Under the pieces are notes generated by a model, which was not told the DNA's origin, did not search any database, and saw only the letters and a program-made list of their open reading frames with translations. From Bradyrhizobium sp. 132 (GTDB lineage: Bacteria > Pseudomonadota > Alphaproteobacteria > Rhizobiales > Xanthobacteraceae), in NCBI RefSeq assembly GCF_023074185.1, contig NZ_JADPKY010000006.1:1-64000 (forward strand): a stretch of 64,000 nucleotides of DNA, in the 5' to 3' direction. Numbering within the stretch: the stretch's first letter is position 1; every line of letters begins with the position of its first letter. Made by a program: the position numbers and the translations under genes. Below are positions 1 to 7,962 of this stretch, piece after piece.

Positions 1-50
1 GGGGGGGGGGGTTGCGTCGAGGGGTGGGTGGGCAGGATGCGCCTACAGGC

Positions 51-135
51 GTCATGGCCGGGCTTGTCCCGGCCATCCACGTTCTTGCCACACGGAAGCG
101 AAGACGTGGATGGCCGGGACAAGCCCGGGCATGAC
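51..135. repeat. Dispersed palindromic intergenic repeat (GGCCGGGCTTGTCCCGG type)
   Basis: Long imperfect inverted repeat. The left arm (51-86) carries GGCCGGGCTTGTCCCGGCC and the right arm (101-135) carries its complement, with a short central loop. No coding potential is apparent. I recognise this type of element as a common intergenic palindrome in Bradyrhizobium-like genomes. It sits just beyond the 3' end of the minus-strand binding-protein gene, so it may also end or protect that transcript; this is inference. Confidence 0.7.
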
Positions 136-185
136 GAGTGTGGAGCTATCGCCCCTTCAACGCTCCGCGCATTCGCGGAGACCCC

Positions 186-1415
186 CTACTCCGTCACCGG
201 CTTGTCGGACACGGCCCAATCCTTGCCGTTGAAGGTCGAGATATAGAGCGTCTTCATCGGTGTGTAGTCGCCGGGCGTGTAGTTGTAATTGACGCCGTCG
301 AGGAAGAACGGCGAGTGGAAGCCGTTGAGGTTCGCGGCCTGCTTGAGCACGCTTTCGCGCGTGAGCTCATCGCCGCAGCGGCGCAGAATCTCGCCCATGG
401 TCACCGCCTGGCCGTAACCGGCATAAGCGATGGTGTTGTCGGGATCGACGCTCGGCAGGTAATTCTTGCGCAGCGTGTCGAACGCGATCACATCTTTATC
501 GTTCTCCCAGGGGCCGGGGCCGGCATCCTTGGAATAACGGATCGCGACGATGCCGGTGGCGTTCTCCAGCCCCGCGGCATTGAGGATCGAGCGGCCGGTC
601 GATCCGGCCGACAGCAACTGCAGCGGCTTCCAGCCGAGTTCGGCGACCTTGCGGATCGACTGCGACGACGCCTTGCCGGTGGAGATGTTGTAGAAGACGT
701 CGGCGCCCGATTTCGAGAGATTGATGAGCTGGGAATCGACGGTCGGATCGGTGAGATCGTAGGTCTGCTCCATGATCACCTTTGCGGTGCCGCCGGAGTC
801 TTCCAAAACCTTCTTGAAGGGCCCGAGGAAGTCGCGGCCAAAATCGTCGTTCTGGTAGAGGATGCCGACCTTGGCATTCGGCTTCACGCTGAGGACGTGC
901 CGCGCCAGGATGCGCGCTTCCGTCGGATAGAGCGGCAGGCCCGCCATCGTCCATTTGAACTCTTTCGGATTGTTCCACTTGGAGGCGCCAGTGTTGAGCA
1001 AAAGCTGCGGCACGCCCTTTGAATTCAGGTATTTGTGCACAGCCGTCTGCGGCGCGGTACCGAGCGAGCCGTAGAGCGCCAGCACCTCCTCCTGCTCGAC
1101 CAGGCGCCGCGTCGCCTCGACACATTTCGGTGCGCTGTAGGCATCGTCCATGGTCAGGAATTTGACCTTGCGTCCGTTGATGCCGCCCTTCTCGTTCAGC
1201 ATCTGGAAATAGGCCTCGCCGATGCGCCCGAGCACGCCGTAGAGCGAGCCGGGGCCGGAATGCGGCACGGTCTGCCCGATCTTGATCTCGGTGTCGCTGG
1301 CACCGGCATCGTATTTCTTCTCCGCGGCCCAGACGTAGGGCGCGGGCAAGGTGGATGCCGCGATGGTCGCAAGCGCGGCGGCGCTGAAATCGCGCCGCGA
1401 TGGATTCCTGGTCAT
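186..1415 (-). CDS. Tat-exported ABC transporter substrate-binding protein (branched-chain amino acid type)
   Basis: Periplasmic ligand-binding protein of 409 residues, of the Leu/Ile/Val-binding-like class (Peripla_BP_6). Its role is to capture a small solute for an ABC importer. The start at 1415 follows GGGAG. It gives an N-terminus with a twin-arginine motif (SRRDF, residues 6-10), a hydrophobic stretch and an Ala-rich cleavage region near residue 30, so export folded through Tat is likely. The mature part begins with a typical 'IKIGQTVPHSGPGS'-like strand and contains the two-lobe pattern of the family. No permease or ATPase gene lies nearby, so it is an orphan binding protein. The ligand cannot be deduced; members bind amino acids, amides or aromatic acids. 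Confidence 0.88.
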   Translation of the reverse strand: MTRNPSRRDFSAAALATIAASTLPAPYVWAAEKKYDAGASDTEIKIGQTVPHSGPGSLYGVLGRIGEAYFQMLNEKGGINGRKVKFLTMDDAYSAPKCVEATRRLVEQEEVLALYGSLGTAPQTAVHKYLNSKGVPQLLLNTGASKWNNPKEFKWTMAGLPLYPTEARILARHVLSVKPNAKVGILYQNDDFGRDFLGPFKKVLEDSGGTAKVIMEQTYDLTDPTVDSQLINLSKSGADVFYNISTGKASSQSIRKVAELGWKPLQLLSAGSTGRSILNAAGLENATGIVAIRYSKDAGPGPWENDKDVIAFDTLRKNYLPSVDPDNTIAYAGYGQAVTMGEILRRCGDELTRESVLKQAANLNGFHSPFFLDGVNYNYTPGDYTPMKTLYISTFNGKDWAVSDKPVTE

Positions 1416-1530
1416 TGTTTGTTTCTCCCTTGGCGCGCGCATTGTGCTGGCATCGCCGCACGGCTCGCAAGCGGGAAGTCGCCGCTTTGCGACGCAATGA
1501 CGTCCAAAGCGTCGCGTATAGCGCCTAGAC

Positions 1531-2457
1531 TCAAGTTTTCTCGGCGACCACGACGAGGCCACGCACCGGCTCGTTATTCTCGATGCGTGGCGAGGCCGGC
1601 TCCAGGGTGAGGAGCTTGAGGCCGGCCTTCGCCAGCGCATCGCGCGCATATTCCGCCGAATGGGCATAGCGCAGGCCTTCGCCGAGAACGATGCCACTGC
1701 CGTCATGCGTCTCCAGCGTGAAGGCGAGCACGCCACCGGGCGCGAGCAGGCGCCTGGCTTCGCCGAGCACCGGCGCGAGATCGGGCAGATAGACGAACGC
1801 ATCGGCAGCGACGACGAGGTTTGCACTCGCGTCACTCTTGGCGCGCAGGCCTTCGATCATGTCGGCGACTTCGAGCTCGGCATAGAGGGCGGTGGCTCGC
1901 GCCTCCTTGATCATGCCGGGCGACAGATCGATGCCGATGAAATGATCGACCTGCTTTGCGAAGGCCGCGGCCGCCAGCCCCGTACCGCATCCGAGATCGA
2001 TGGCGCGCTTGAACAGGGCGGGCTTCTTCGCGGCCACGCGGGCAGCCACCACTGCCTTGAAGATCAGCGACGGTGCGCGATAGTCGAGATCGTTGATCAG
2101 GACATGCTCGAAACGCGGCGCGTATTGATCGAACAAGGCCTGCACGTAGGCCTTGGGCATCTCGGACAATTGCGCGGCGCCGAGGCGTATCAGATGCAGA
2201 TGAGCACCATGCTGATCGCTCGCATCGCACTCGCGCGATTTTCGAAAGGCCGCAATGGCCTTGTCGCGCTCACCGAGCTGCACGCGGATTTCGCCGAGCG
2301 TGAACCAGGCCGAGGTGAAATTCGGCGCAAGCTCGATCGTCTGCTCGAGCAGGTCGGCGGCGGCCGGCAGATCGCCCTTGAGCTGGAGGTCGCGCGCGAA
2401 CTCGAAGCGGCGGTCGGCCATGAGATCGCCGGAGGTCAGGAACAGGCGCAGGGGCAT
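1531..2457 (-). CDS. TPR-containing class I SAM-dependent methyltransferase
   Basis: A 308-residue cytoplasmic protein. Residues about 15-80 form one or two TPR helices ('AADLLEQTIELAPN', 'WFTLGEIRVQLGERDKAI'). A Rossmann methyltransferase follows, with SAM motif I DLGCGTG at residues 154-160, an acidic post-I strand (FIGIDLS) and motif 'LAPGGVLAFTLE'. The TPR segment probably selects the substrate, which is unknown. The gene is upstream of the binding-protein gene on the same strand, with a gap of about 115 bases, and diverges from the exonuclease/ligase pair. An internal ATG at 2421 is an alternative start. The family is well represented in Bradyrhizobium; I know of no experimentally assigned function. 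Confidence 0.85.
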   Translation of the reverse strand: MPLRLFLTSGDLMADRRFEFARDLQLKGDLPAAADLLEQTIELAPNFTSAWFTLGEIRVQLGERDKAIAAFRKSRECDASDQHGAHLHLIRLGAAQLSEMPKAYVQALFDQYAPRFEHVLINDLDYRAPSLIFKAVVAARVAAKKPALFKRAIDLGCGTGLAAAAFAKQVDHFIGIDLSPGMIKEARATALYAELEVADMIEGLRAKSDASANLVVAADAFVYLPDLAPVLGEARRLLAPGGVLAFTLETHDGSGIVLGEGLRYAHSAEYARDALAKAGLKLLTLEPASPRIENNEPVRGLVVVAEKT

Positions 2458-2524
2458 TGGGGGAACCAGAAAGCGAAGCGGGCGGGTGACTCGAACACGC
2501 GGTGGCGCAACCTATATAACAGGC

Positions 2525-3562
2525 ATGCGTCCGCAAGACATCCTGCTGCCCGTCGCGAGCGGCCTGTGCTGCAAGCCCGGCGGCTTCCACATCGACCCCA
2601 TCCGGCCGGTCGAACGCGCCGTGATCACCCACGGCCATTCCGACCATGCCCGCGCCGGTCACGGCGCGGTGCTGGCGACGCAGGAAACACTGGACATGAT
2701 GCGGCTGCGCTATGGCGAGAATTTCGCCGGCTCGACGCAGGCGATCCGCTATGGCGAGGAGATCTGGCTCGGCGAGACCAGCGTGAAGTTTCATCCGGCC
2801 GGCCATGTGCTCGGTTCGGCGCAGGTCGCGGTCACCTGCAAGGACACCTGCATCGTCGCCTCCGGCGACTACAAGGACGCGCCCGACCCGACCTGCACGC
2901 CGTTCGAGCTCGTCCCCTGCGACGTCTTTATCACCGAGGCGACGTTCGGGCTGCCGGTGTTTCGGCATGGCGACGCCGCCGACGAGGTGAAGAAGCTGCT
3001 GGCGTCGGTGGCGCTGTTTCCGGAGCGCGCGCATCTCGTCGGCGCCTATTCGCTCGGCAAGGCGCAACGCGTGATCGCGCTGCTGCGCCAAGCGGGCTAC
3101 GACGCGCCGATCTATCTGCATGGCGCGATGGAGAACATCACACATTACTATCAGAGCCGCGGGATCGCGCTCGGCGAGTTGCGGCCGGTGAAGGGCGTGA
3201 AAAAGGCGGCGCTTGCCGGCACCATCACGCTGGCGCCGCCTTCGGCGACCTCGGATATCTGGACGCGGCGGTTTCCCGATCCGGTCACGGCATTCGCCTC
3301 GGGGTGGATGCGGGTGCGCGCTCGCGCCCGGCAGCGTGGCATCGAGCTGCCGCTGGTGATCTCGGATCACGCCGATTGGGATGGCCTCACCGCCACGATC
3401 GCGGCGACCGGCGCCGGCGAGATCTGGGTCACGCATGGTCAGGAAGATGCGCTGGTGCATTGGTGCCAAAGCAAAGGTTTGCGGGCAAAGCCGCTCGATC
3501 TCGTCGGCTATGGCGACGAGGAGGAGACCGAGACACCGCTCGCTGACGAGGCCGAAGCATGA
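2525..3562 (+). CDS. Ligase-associated DNA exonuclease (MBL-fold, beta-CASP-like)
   Basis: A 345-residue metallo-beta-lactamase-fold nuclease. The metal-binding motif HGHSDH lies at residues 36-41. Later family landmarks include 'HPAGHVLGSAQ', 'ASGDYKD', 'GAYSLGKAQR' and 'ISDHADWDGL', which match the ligase-associated exonuclease family. It probably processes DNA ends before sealing. It shares an ATGA overlap with the ATP-dependent ligase gene, so the two are translationally coupled. The start at 2525 was chosen because it begins directly with the conserved 'MRPQDILLPV' segment; the reading frame extends further upstream but without similarity. The helicase and phosphoesterase often found with this pair are absent here. 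Confidence 0.9.
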   Translation: MRPQDILLPVASGLCCKPGGFHIDPIRPVERAVITHGHSDHARAGHGAVLATQETLDMMRLRYGENFAGSTQAIRYGEEIWLGETSVKFHPAGHVLGSAQVAVTCKDTCIVASGDYKDAPDPTCTPFELVPCDVFITEATFGLPVFRHGDAADEVKKLLASVALFPERAHLVGAYSLGKAQRVIALLRQAGYDAPIYLHGAMENITHYYQSRGIALGELRPVKGVKKAALAGTITLAPPSATSDIWTRRFPDPVTAFASGWMRVRARARQRGIELPLVISDHADWDGLTATIAATGAGEIWVTHGQEDALVHWCQSKGLRAKPLDLVGYGDEEETETPLADEAEA

Positions 3563-5220
3563 ACCGCTTCGCCGAACTTCTCGACCGCCTCGCCTACGAG
3601 CCCGGCCGCAACAACAAGCTGCGGCTGATCACCGGCTATTTTCGCGAGGTCGCCGATCCCGACCGCGGCTATGCACTGGCCGCGCTGACCGGCGCGCTCA
3701 GCTTCAAGCACGCCAAGCCCGCGCTGATCCGCGACCTGATCGCGTCGCGCACCGATCCGGTGCTGTTTGGATTGTCCTACGACTATGTCGGCGACCTCTC
3801 GGAGACGGTGGCGCTGATGTGGCCGAAAGCGGCCATGGCCGCCCACAACAACCCACCGCCGCCGACACTGACCGAGGTCGTCACCACGCTGCGCACGCTC
3901 GGCAAGACCGAGCTGCCAAAGCAGCTCGAGCGCTGGCTCGACGAATTGGATGAGACCGGCCGCTGGGCGCTGCTGAAGCTCGTCACGGGCGCGTTGCGCA
4001 TCGGCATCTCTGCGCGCCTGGCAAAGACCGCGGCTGCCGCGCTCGGCAACAAGGATCCGCATGAGGTCGAGCTGATGTGGCCCGGTCTCGCGCCGCCCTA
4101 TCTCGACCTGTTCGCCTGGCTGGAAGGCCGCGGCGACAAGCCGGTCAACCGCGATCCCGCGCCGTTCCGCCCCGTGATGCTGGCGCATGCGATCGAGGAC
4201 ACCGATTTCGCACCACTCGATCCGGCCGACTACATCGCCGAATGGAAATGGGACGGCATCCGCGTTCAGGCAGTCGCCGGCCGCGACGAGCACGGCCACA
4301 TCACAGCCCGGCTCTATTCGCGCACCGGCGAGGACATCACGGGCAGCTTCCCGGATCTGGTGCCCGCGCTGCGCCTGCCGGGCGCCATCGACGGCGAGCT
4401 TCTGGTCCTGCGCGAAGGACGGGTGCAGAGCTTTAACGTTCTGCAGCAGCGGCTCAACCGCAAGGTTGTGTCTCCGAAGCTGATCAAGGAATTTCCGATT
4501 CATCTGCGCGCCTACGATCTGCTCGGCGACGACGAGAACGATCTGCGCGAGTTGCCGTTCGCGGAGCGGCGCGAGCGGCTTGAGACATTCATCGGGAAGC
4601 TCGGCGATCCCCGCATCGATCTCTCGCCCACCGTCCCGTTTGCGAGCTGGGAGGCGCTCACCGCCGCACGCGCCGATCCCGCCGGCGCCGGTGCCGGGGA
4701 CGACGCGGACGCCGTCGAAGGCGTGATGCTGAAGCGGCGCGATGCGCCCTATTTGCCGGGACGGCCGAAGGGCCAATGGTGGAAGTGGAAGCGCGACCCG
4801 CACATCATCGACGCCGTGCTGATGTATGCGCAGCGCGGTCACGGCAAGCGCTCGTCCTATTATTCCGACTACACCTTTGGCGTCTGGACCGCAGGCGCGG
4901 GCGGCGACGAGCTGGTGCCGGTCGGAAAGGCCTATTTCGGCTTCACCGACGAGGAGCTGTTGCAGATCGACCGCTTCGTGCGTCGTCATACCACCGAAAA
5001 ATTCGGCCCCGTCCGCCACGTCGTGCACGAGGGCGACAAGGGGCTGGTGCTGGAGGTTGCCTTCGAGGGGCTGCAGCGCTCGCCGCGGCACAAATCCGGC
5101 GTCGCGATGCGCTTTCCCCGCATCAGCCGCCTGCGCTGGGACAAGCCGCCGCGGGAGGCCGACCGGCTGGAAACGCTGGAAAAGATGCTGAAAGCGGAGG
5201 CGGCAGAGCTTGATGCGTGA
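3559..5220 (+). CDS. ATP-dependent DNA ligase
   Basis: A 553-residue ATP-dependent DNA ligase that seals nicks through a lysyl-AMP intermediate. An N-terminal DNA-binding region (about 1-200) precedes the nucleotidyltransferase domain. The adenylated lysine is in EWKWDG (Lys230), followed by 'RLYSRTGEDIT', 'IDGELLVL' and the late motif 'EGVMLKRRDAPYLPGRPKGQWWKWK'-like segment. A C-terminal OB-fold domain completes it. Length and order fit the bacterial ligase that is co-encoded with a dedicated exonuclease. The start overlaps the exonuclease stop by four bases (ATGA). This is an accessory repair ligase, distinct from the NAD-dependent LigA expected elsewhere. Confidence 0.93.
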   Translation: MNRFAELLDRLAYEPGRNNKLRLITGYFREVADPDRGYALAALTGALSFKHAKPALIRDLIASRTDPVLFGLSYDYVGDLSETVALMWPKAAMAAHNNPPPPTLTEVVTTLRTLGKTELPKQLERWLDELDETGRWALLKLVTGALRIGISARLAKTAAAALGNKDPHEVELMWPGLAPPYLDLFAWLEGRGDKPVNRDPAPFRPVMLAHAIEDTDFAPLDPADYIAEWKWDGIRVQAVAGRDEHGHITARLYSRTGEDITGSFPDLVPALRLPGAIDGELLVLREGRVQSFNVLQQRLNRKVVSPKLIKEFPIHLRAYDLLGDDENDLRELPFAERRERLETFIGKLGDPRIDLSPTVPFASWEALTAARADPAGAGAGDDADAVEGVMLKRRDAPYLPGRPKGQWWKWKRDPHIIDAVLMYAQRGHGKRSSYYSDYTFGVWTAGAGGDELVPVGKAYFGFTDEELLQIDRFVRRHTTEKFGPVRHVVHEGDKGLVLEVAFEGLQRSPRHKSGVAMRFPRISRLRWDKPPREADRLETLEKMLKAEAAELDA

Positions 5221-5240
5221 GGGGAGACGGAAGACGGTGC

Positions 5241-5360
5241 GCCCCCTCGCCCGCTTGCGGGAGAGGGCTGGGGAGAGGGTAGCTCCGCAGTGGGATTCCC
5301 CAAGAGGCGAGAGCCCTCACCCGCGCCTTCGGCGCGACCTCTCCCGCAAGCGGGAGAGGT
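5241..5360. repeat. Intergenic palindromic repeat (CTCTCCCGCTTGCGGGAGAGG type)
   Basis: Two arms carrying CCGCTTGCGGGAGAGG and its mirror CCTCTCCCGCAAGCGGG flank a GC-rich centre with its own small hairpin (CGCGCCTTCGGCGCG). It fills most of the gap between the ligase and the small membrane protein gene. A compact relative is present at 20130-20162. No coding function is apparent. Confidence 0.75.
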
Positions 5361-5511
5361 TGCAGCGAGCCTGCGGCACGATCATCCCACAACCAAGGCG
5401 AACCCGCCCGCCCGAATTAAAATCCCGTAAACCGATTGACGCGCCGTTGCGGGTTCCCCATGTCCCCCGCCGTGCCCTATGATACGGTCGAATCCGCCCA
5501 AGGAGTTTGAG

Positions 5512-5814
5512 ATGGCTCACGACGTCAGAGATTTGCCGGCCGGCCGCAGTGACGGCCTGAACCGCTTTCTCGGCGGCTCGCCGCTGGCGGTCGCGTTTCG
5601 CCTGGTCCTGCTCTCGATCCTCGTCGGCGTCGTGCTGGCGGCGATCGGTTTCGATCCCTGGAATATCATCACCAGCATTCGTCTCTTGTTCCAGCGTTTG
5701 TGGGATCTCGGCTTCGACACCGTGAACTGGCTGTGGCGCTACTTCCTGCTCGGCGCGGTCATCGTGATCCCGATCTGGCTGCTGATGCGCGTCTTCGGCA
5801 CGCCGCGCAGGTAA
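5512..5814 (+). CDS. Small inner-membrane protein (DUF6460-like)
   Basis: A 100-residue protein with two strongly hydrophobic helices: about residues 24-44 (VAFRLVLLSILVGVVLAAIG) and about 74-92 (WRYFLLGAVIVIPIWLLM). A positively charged C-terminal tail follows. The start at 5512 is set by AAGGAG six bases upstream. I believe this belongs to the DUF6460 family of small alphaproteobacterial membrane proteins, but no function is known. It stands alone between a repeat and a dispersed palindrome. Confidence 0.78.
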   Translation: MAHDVRDLPAGRSDGLNRFLGGSPLAVAFRLVLLSILVGVVLAAIGFDPWNIITSIRLLFQRLWDLGFDTVNWLWRYFLLGAVIVIPIWLLMRVFGTPRR

Positions 5815-5825
5815 GTCGTTGTTTT

Positions 5826-5873
5826 GAGCATGATCTTGTCGGAAACCCGCTTCACACTTTTCCGGATCACGCT
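5826..5873. repeat. Dispersed palindrome (GAGCATGATC...CGGATCACGC type)
   Basis: An approximately 48-base imperfect palindrome: GAGCATGATC, a central CGGAAA/TTTTCCG core, then CGGATCACGCTC. A close copy occurs at 31224-31270. Both lie in short gaps after plus-strand genes. This is a repeat family I know from Bradyrhizobium and Rhodopseudomonas intergenic DNA. Confidence 0.75.
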
Positions 5874-5891
5874 CTAGGGAGCTAGCGGCCG

Positions 5892-6626
5892 ATGCAACTG
5901 CGCTTTGTCGGCTGCGGCGACGCCTTCGGATCCGGCGGCAGGCTCAACACCTGCTTCCACGTCTCGGGGCGCGAGGTCAACTTCCTGATCGATTGCGGCG
6001 CGTCGGCTCTGCCGGCGCTGAAGCGACTCGAGATCGACCGCAACGATATCGATCTCATCCTGATCACGCATTTCCACGGCGACCATTTTGCCGGGCTGCC
6101 GTTTGTCCTGCTCGACGCGCAATTCTCGCGGCGGACGCGGCCGCTCACCATCGCGGGCCCCAAGGGCATCGAGACGCGGCTGCGTGCGGTGATGGAGGCT
6201 CTGTTCGAGCACTCATCGAAGATGCAACAGCGCTTCGAGCTGTCCGTCGTCGAGCTCGCGCCCGAGCAGCGCCGGAGCTTCGGCGCGGTGACGGTGACGC
6301 CCTACCCCGTCGTGCACGGCGAATCCGGCGGCCCCTTCCTCGCCTATCGCGTCGAGGCCGAGGGCCGCACGCTGGCCTACAGCGCCGATACCGAATGGAC
6401 GGAGACGCTCATTCCGCTGGCGCATGGCGCGGACCTTTTCATCGCCGAAGCCTATATGTACGAGAAGGTGGTCAAGAATCACCTCAGCCTGAAGACCTTG
6501 GAACAGCATCTGCCGGATATCGGCGCAAAACGCCTCGTCCTCACCCATATGAGCGAGGACGTGCTGTCGCGCCTCGACGACATCGCCCATCTCGCCGCCG
6601 AAGACGGCATGGTGCTCGTGTTCTGA
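5892..6626 (+). CDS. MBL-fold metallohydrolase (RNase Z / AHL-lactonase-like fold)
   Basis: A 244-residue metallo-beta-lactamase-fold enzyme. The zinc-binding motif HFHGDH is at residues 60-65. A conserved D in 'FLIDCG' (about residue 34), 'PVVHGESG' and 'YSADTEWTETL' supply further ligands, as in RNase Z-like and phosphodiesterase-like members. The closing 'LVLTHMSEDVL' segment carries the last histidine. No exosite typical of true tRNase Z is obvious, so the substrate is undefined. It is followed one base later by the MATE gene, suggesting co-transcription. Confidence 0.85.
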   Translation: MQLRFVGCGDAFGSGGRLNTCFHVSGREVNFLIDCGASALPALKRLEIDRNDIDLILITHFHGDHFAGLPFVLLDAQFSRRTRPLTIAGPKGIETRLRAVMEALFEHSSKMQQRFELSVVELAPEQRRSFGAVTVTPYPVVHGESGGPFLAYRVEAEGRTLAYSADTEWTETLIPLAHGADLFIAEAYMYEKVVKNHLSLKTLEQHLPDIGAKRLVLTHMSEDVLSRLDDIAHLAAEDGMVLVF

Positions 6627-6627
6627 C

Positions 6628-7953
6628 ATGCACGCCCCCGTTCACTTAGGGATCGGCTCCCGCCAGGTCTTCGCCATCGCAGGTCCCGCGATGGTCGCGA
6701 ACCTCACCACGCCGCTGATCGGCGTGGTCTCGACCACCGCGATCGGACGGCTGGACGATGCCGCGCTGCTCGGCGGCGTGGCCATCGCGTCCGTCATCTT
6801 CGATTGCCTGTTCTGGCTGTTCGGATTCCTGCGCATGAGCACGCTCGCCTTCACGGCGCAGGCGCTGGGCGCCGGCGAGACGCGCGAGCTGACCGCTATC
6901 CTGGTGCGCGGCTTCATCGTGGCCGGCCTGATCGGCGTAACGCTGATCGTGCTGCAACTGCCACTGGCCGCCGTGCTGTTCAACCTGATGGGCGGCAGCG
7001 AAGGCGTCACGCGCGCGGCGAAAACCTACTTCGTAATCCGGATCTGGTCGGCGCCGCTGGCGCTCGCGAACTACGTCATCCTCGGCTGGCTGGTCGGCCA
7101 GGCCCGTGCCAATCCGGCGCTCGCGCTCCAGGTCGTCATCAATCTCGTCAATGCGGCGGCGACGATCCTGCTGGTGCTGGTCTACGACACCGGCATCGCG
7201 GGCGCTGCGATCGCGGCGCTGCTGTCCGAAGCGGCCGGATTCGGGCTCGGCCTGATCGTCTGCCGCCGCCATGCGGACAGTGGGTTCGCGGTGCCATACG
7301 CGGCCCTGTTCGACCGGGCCAAGCTGATGCGGCTGCTGGCGGTGAATTCCGACATCCTGATCCGCACCGCGGCGCTGATCGCCGTGTTCCTGTTTTTCAC
7401 CGCCAAGGGCGCGCGGGCCGGCGACGTCACGCTGGCCGCCAATTCCGTGCTCAACAACTTTCTGCTGGTCAGCGCCTTCTTCCTCGACGGTCTTGCGAAC
7501 GCAGCCCAGCAGCTTTGCGGCCGCACGCTTGGCGCACGCGACGCCAAGGGATTTACGGATTCGACCCGGCTGGTGCTGCTATGGGGGCTCGGCTTCGCGT
7601 TGGTCGTGTCCGCGCTGTTCGCGCTGTTTGGGCCGAGCTTGATCGATTTCATGACGGCGAGCGAAGCCGTCCGTCGCGGCGCGCGGGAATTCCTGCCGTT
7701 CGTCGTGCTTGCACCCATTCCCGGCGTGTTCGCCTTCGGCTTCGACGGCATCTATATCGGCGCGACCTGGGCGCGCGAGATGCGCAATCTGATGCTGGCC
7801 TCGCTCGCGATCTTCTTCGCCGCATGGTGGGCGCTGCAATCGTTCGGCAATGCCGGACTGTGGAGCGCGCTGATTGCCTCCTACGTCTCGCGCGGTGGCT
7901 TGCAGGCCGCGCGCTATCCGGCGCAGTTCAGGAAGACGTTTCCGAAGCCGTAG
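6628..7953 (+). CDS. MATE family efflux transporter (DinF-like)
   Basis: A 441-residue polytopic inner-membrane protein with about 12 hydrophobic helices arranged as two related halves, as in the MATE/DinF family of cation-coupled drug exporters. Family features include 'FAIAGPAMVANLTTPLIG' near the N-terminus, 'FLRMSTLAFTAQALGAG' and, in the second half, 'ANSVLNNFLLVSAFFLDGLANAAQQ'. The start lies one base after the hydrolase stop, so the two genes probably form an operon. The substrate is unknown. A second, unrelated-branch MATE gene is at 31871-33316. Confidence 0.9.
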   Translation: MHAPVHLGIGSRQVFAIAGPAMVANLTTPLIGVVSTTAIGRLDDAALLGGVAIASVIFDCLFWLFGFLRMSTLAFTAQALGAGETRELTAILVRGFIVAGLIGVTLIVLQLPLAAVLFNLMGGSEGVTRAAKTYFVIRIWSAPLALANYVILGWLVGQARANPALALQVVINLVNAAATILLVLVYDTGIAGAAIAALLSEAAGFGLGLIVCRRHADSGFAVPYAALFDRAKLMRLLAVNSDILIRTAALIAVFLFFTAKGARAGDVTLAANSVLNNFLLVSAFFLDGLANAAQQLCGRTLGARDAKGFTDSTRLVLLWGLGFALVVSALFALFGPSLIDFMTASEAVRRGAREFLPFVVLAPIPGVFAFGFDGIYIGATWAREMRNLMLASLAIFFAAWWALQSFGNAGLWSALIASYVSRGGLQAARYPAQFRKTFPKP

Positions 7954-7962
7954 CCCGATTGG

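Noticed and set aside
1660..3546. A 628-residue plus-strand frame across the methyltransferase and exonuclease genes
   Set aside because: It lies opposite one recognised gene and out of frame with another, and has low-complexity Arg-rich translation.
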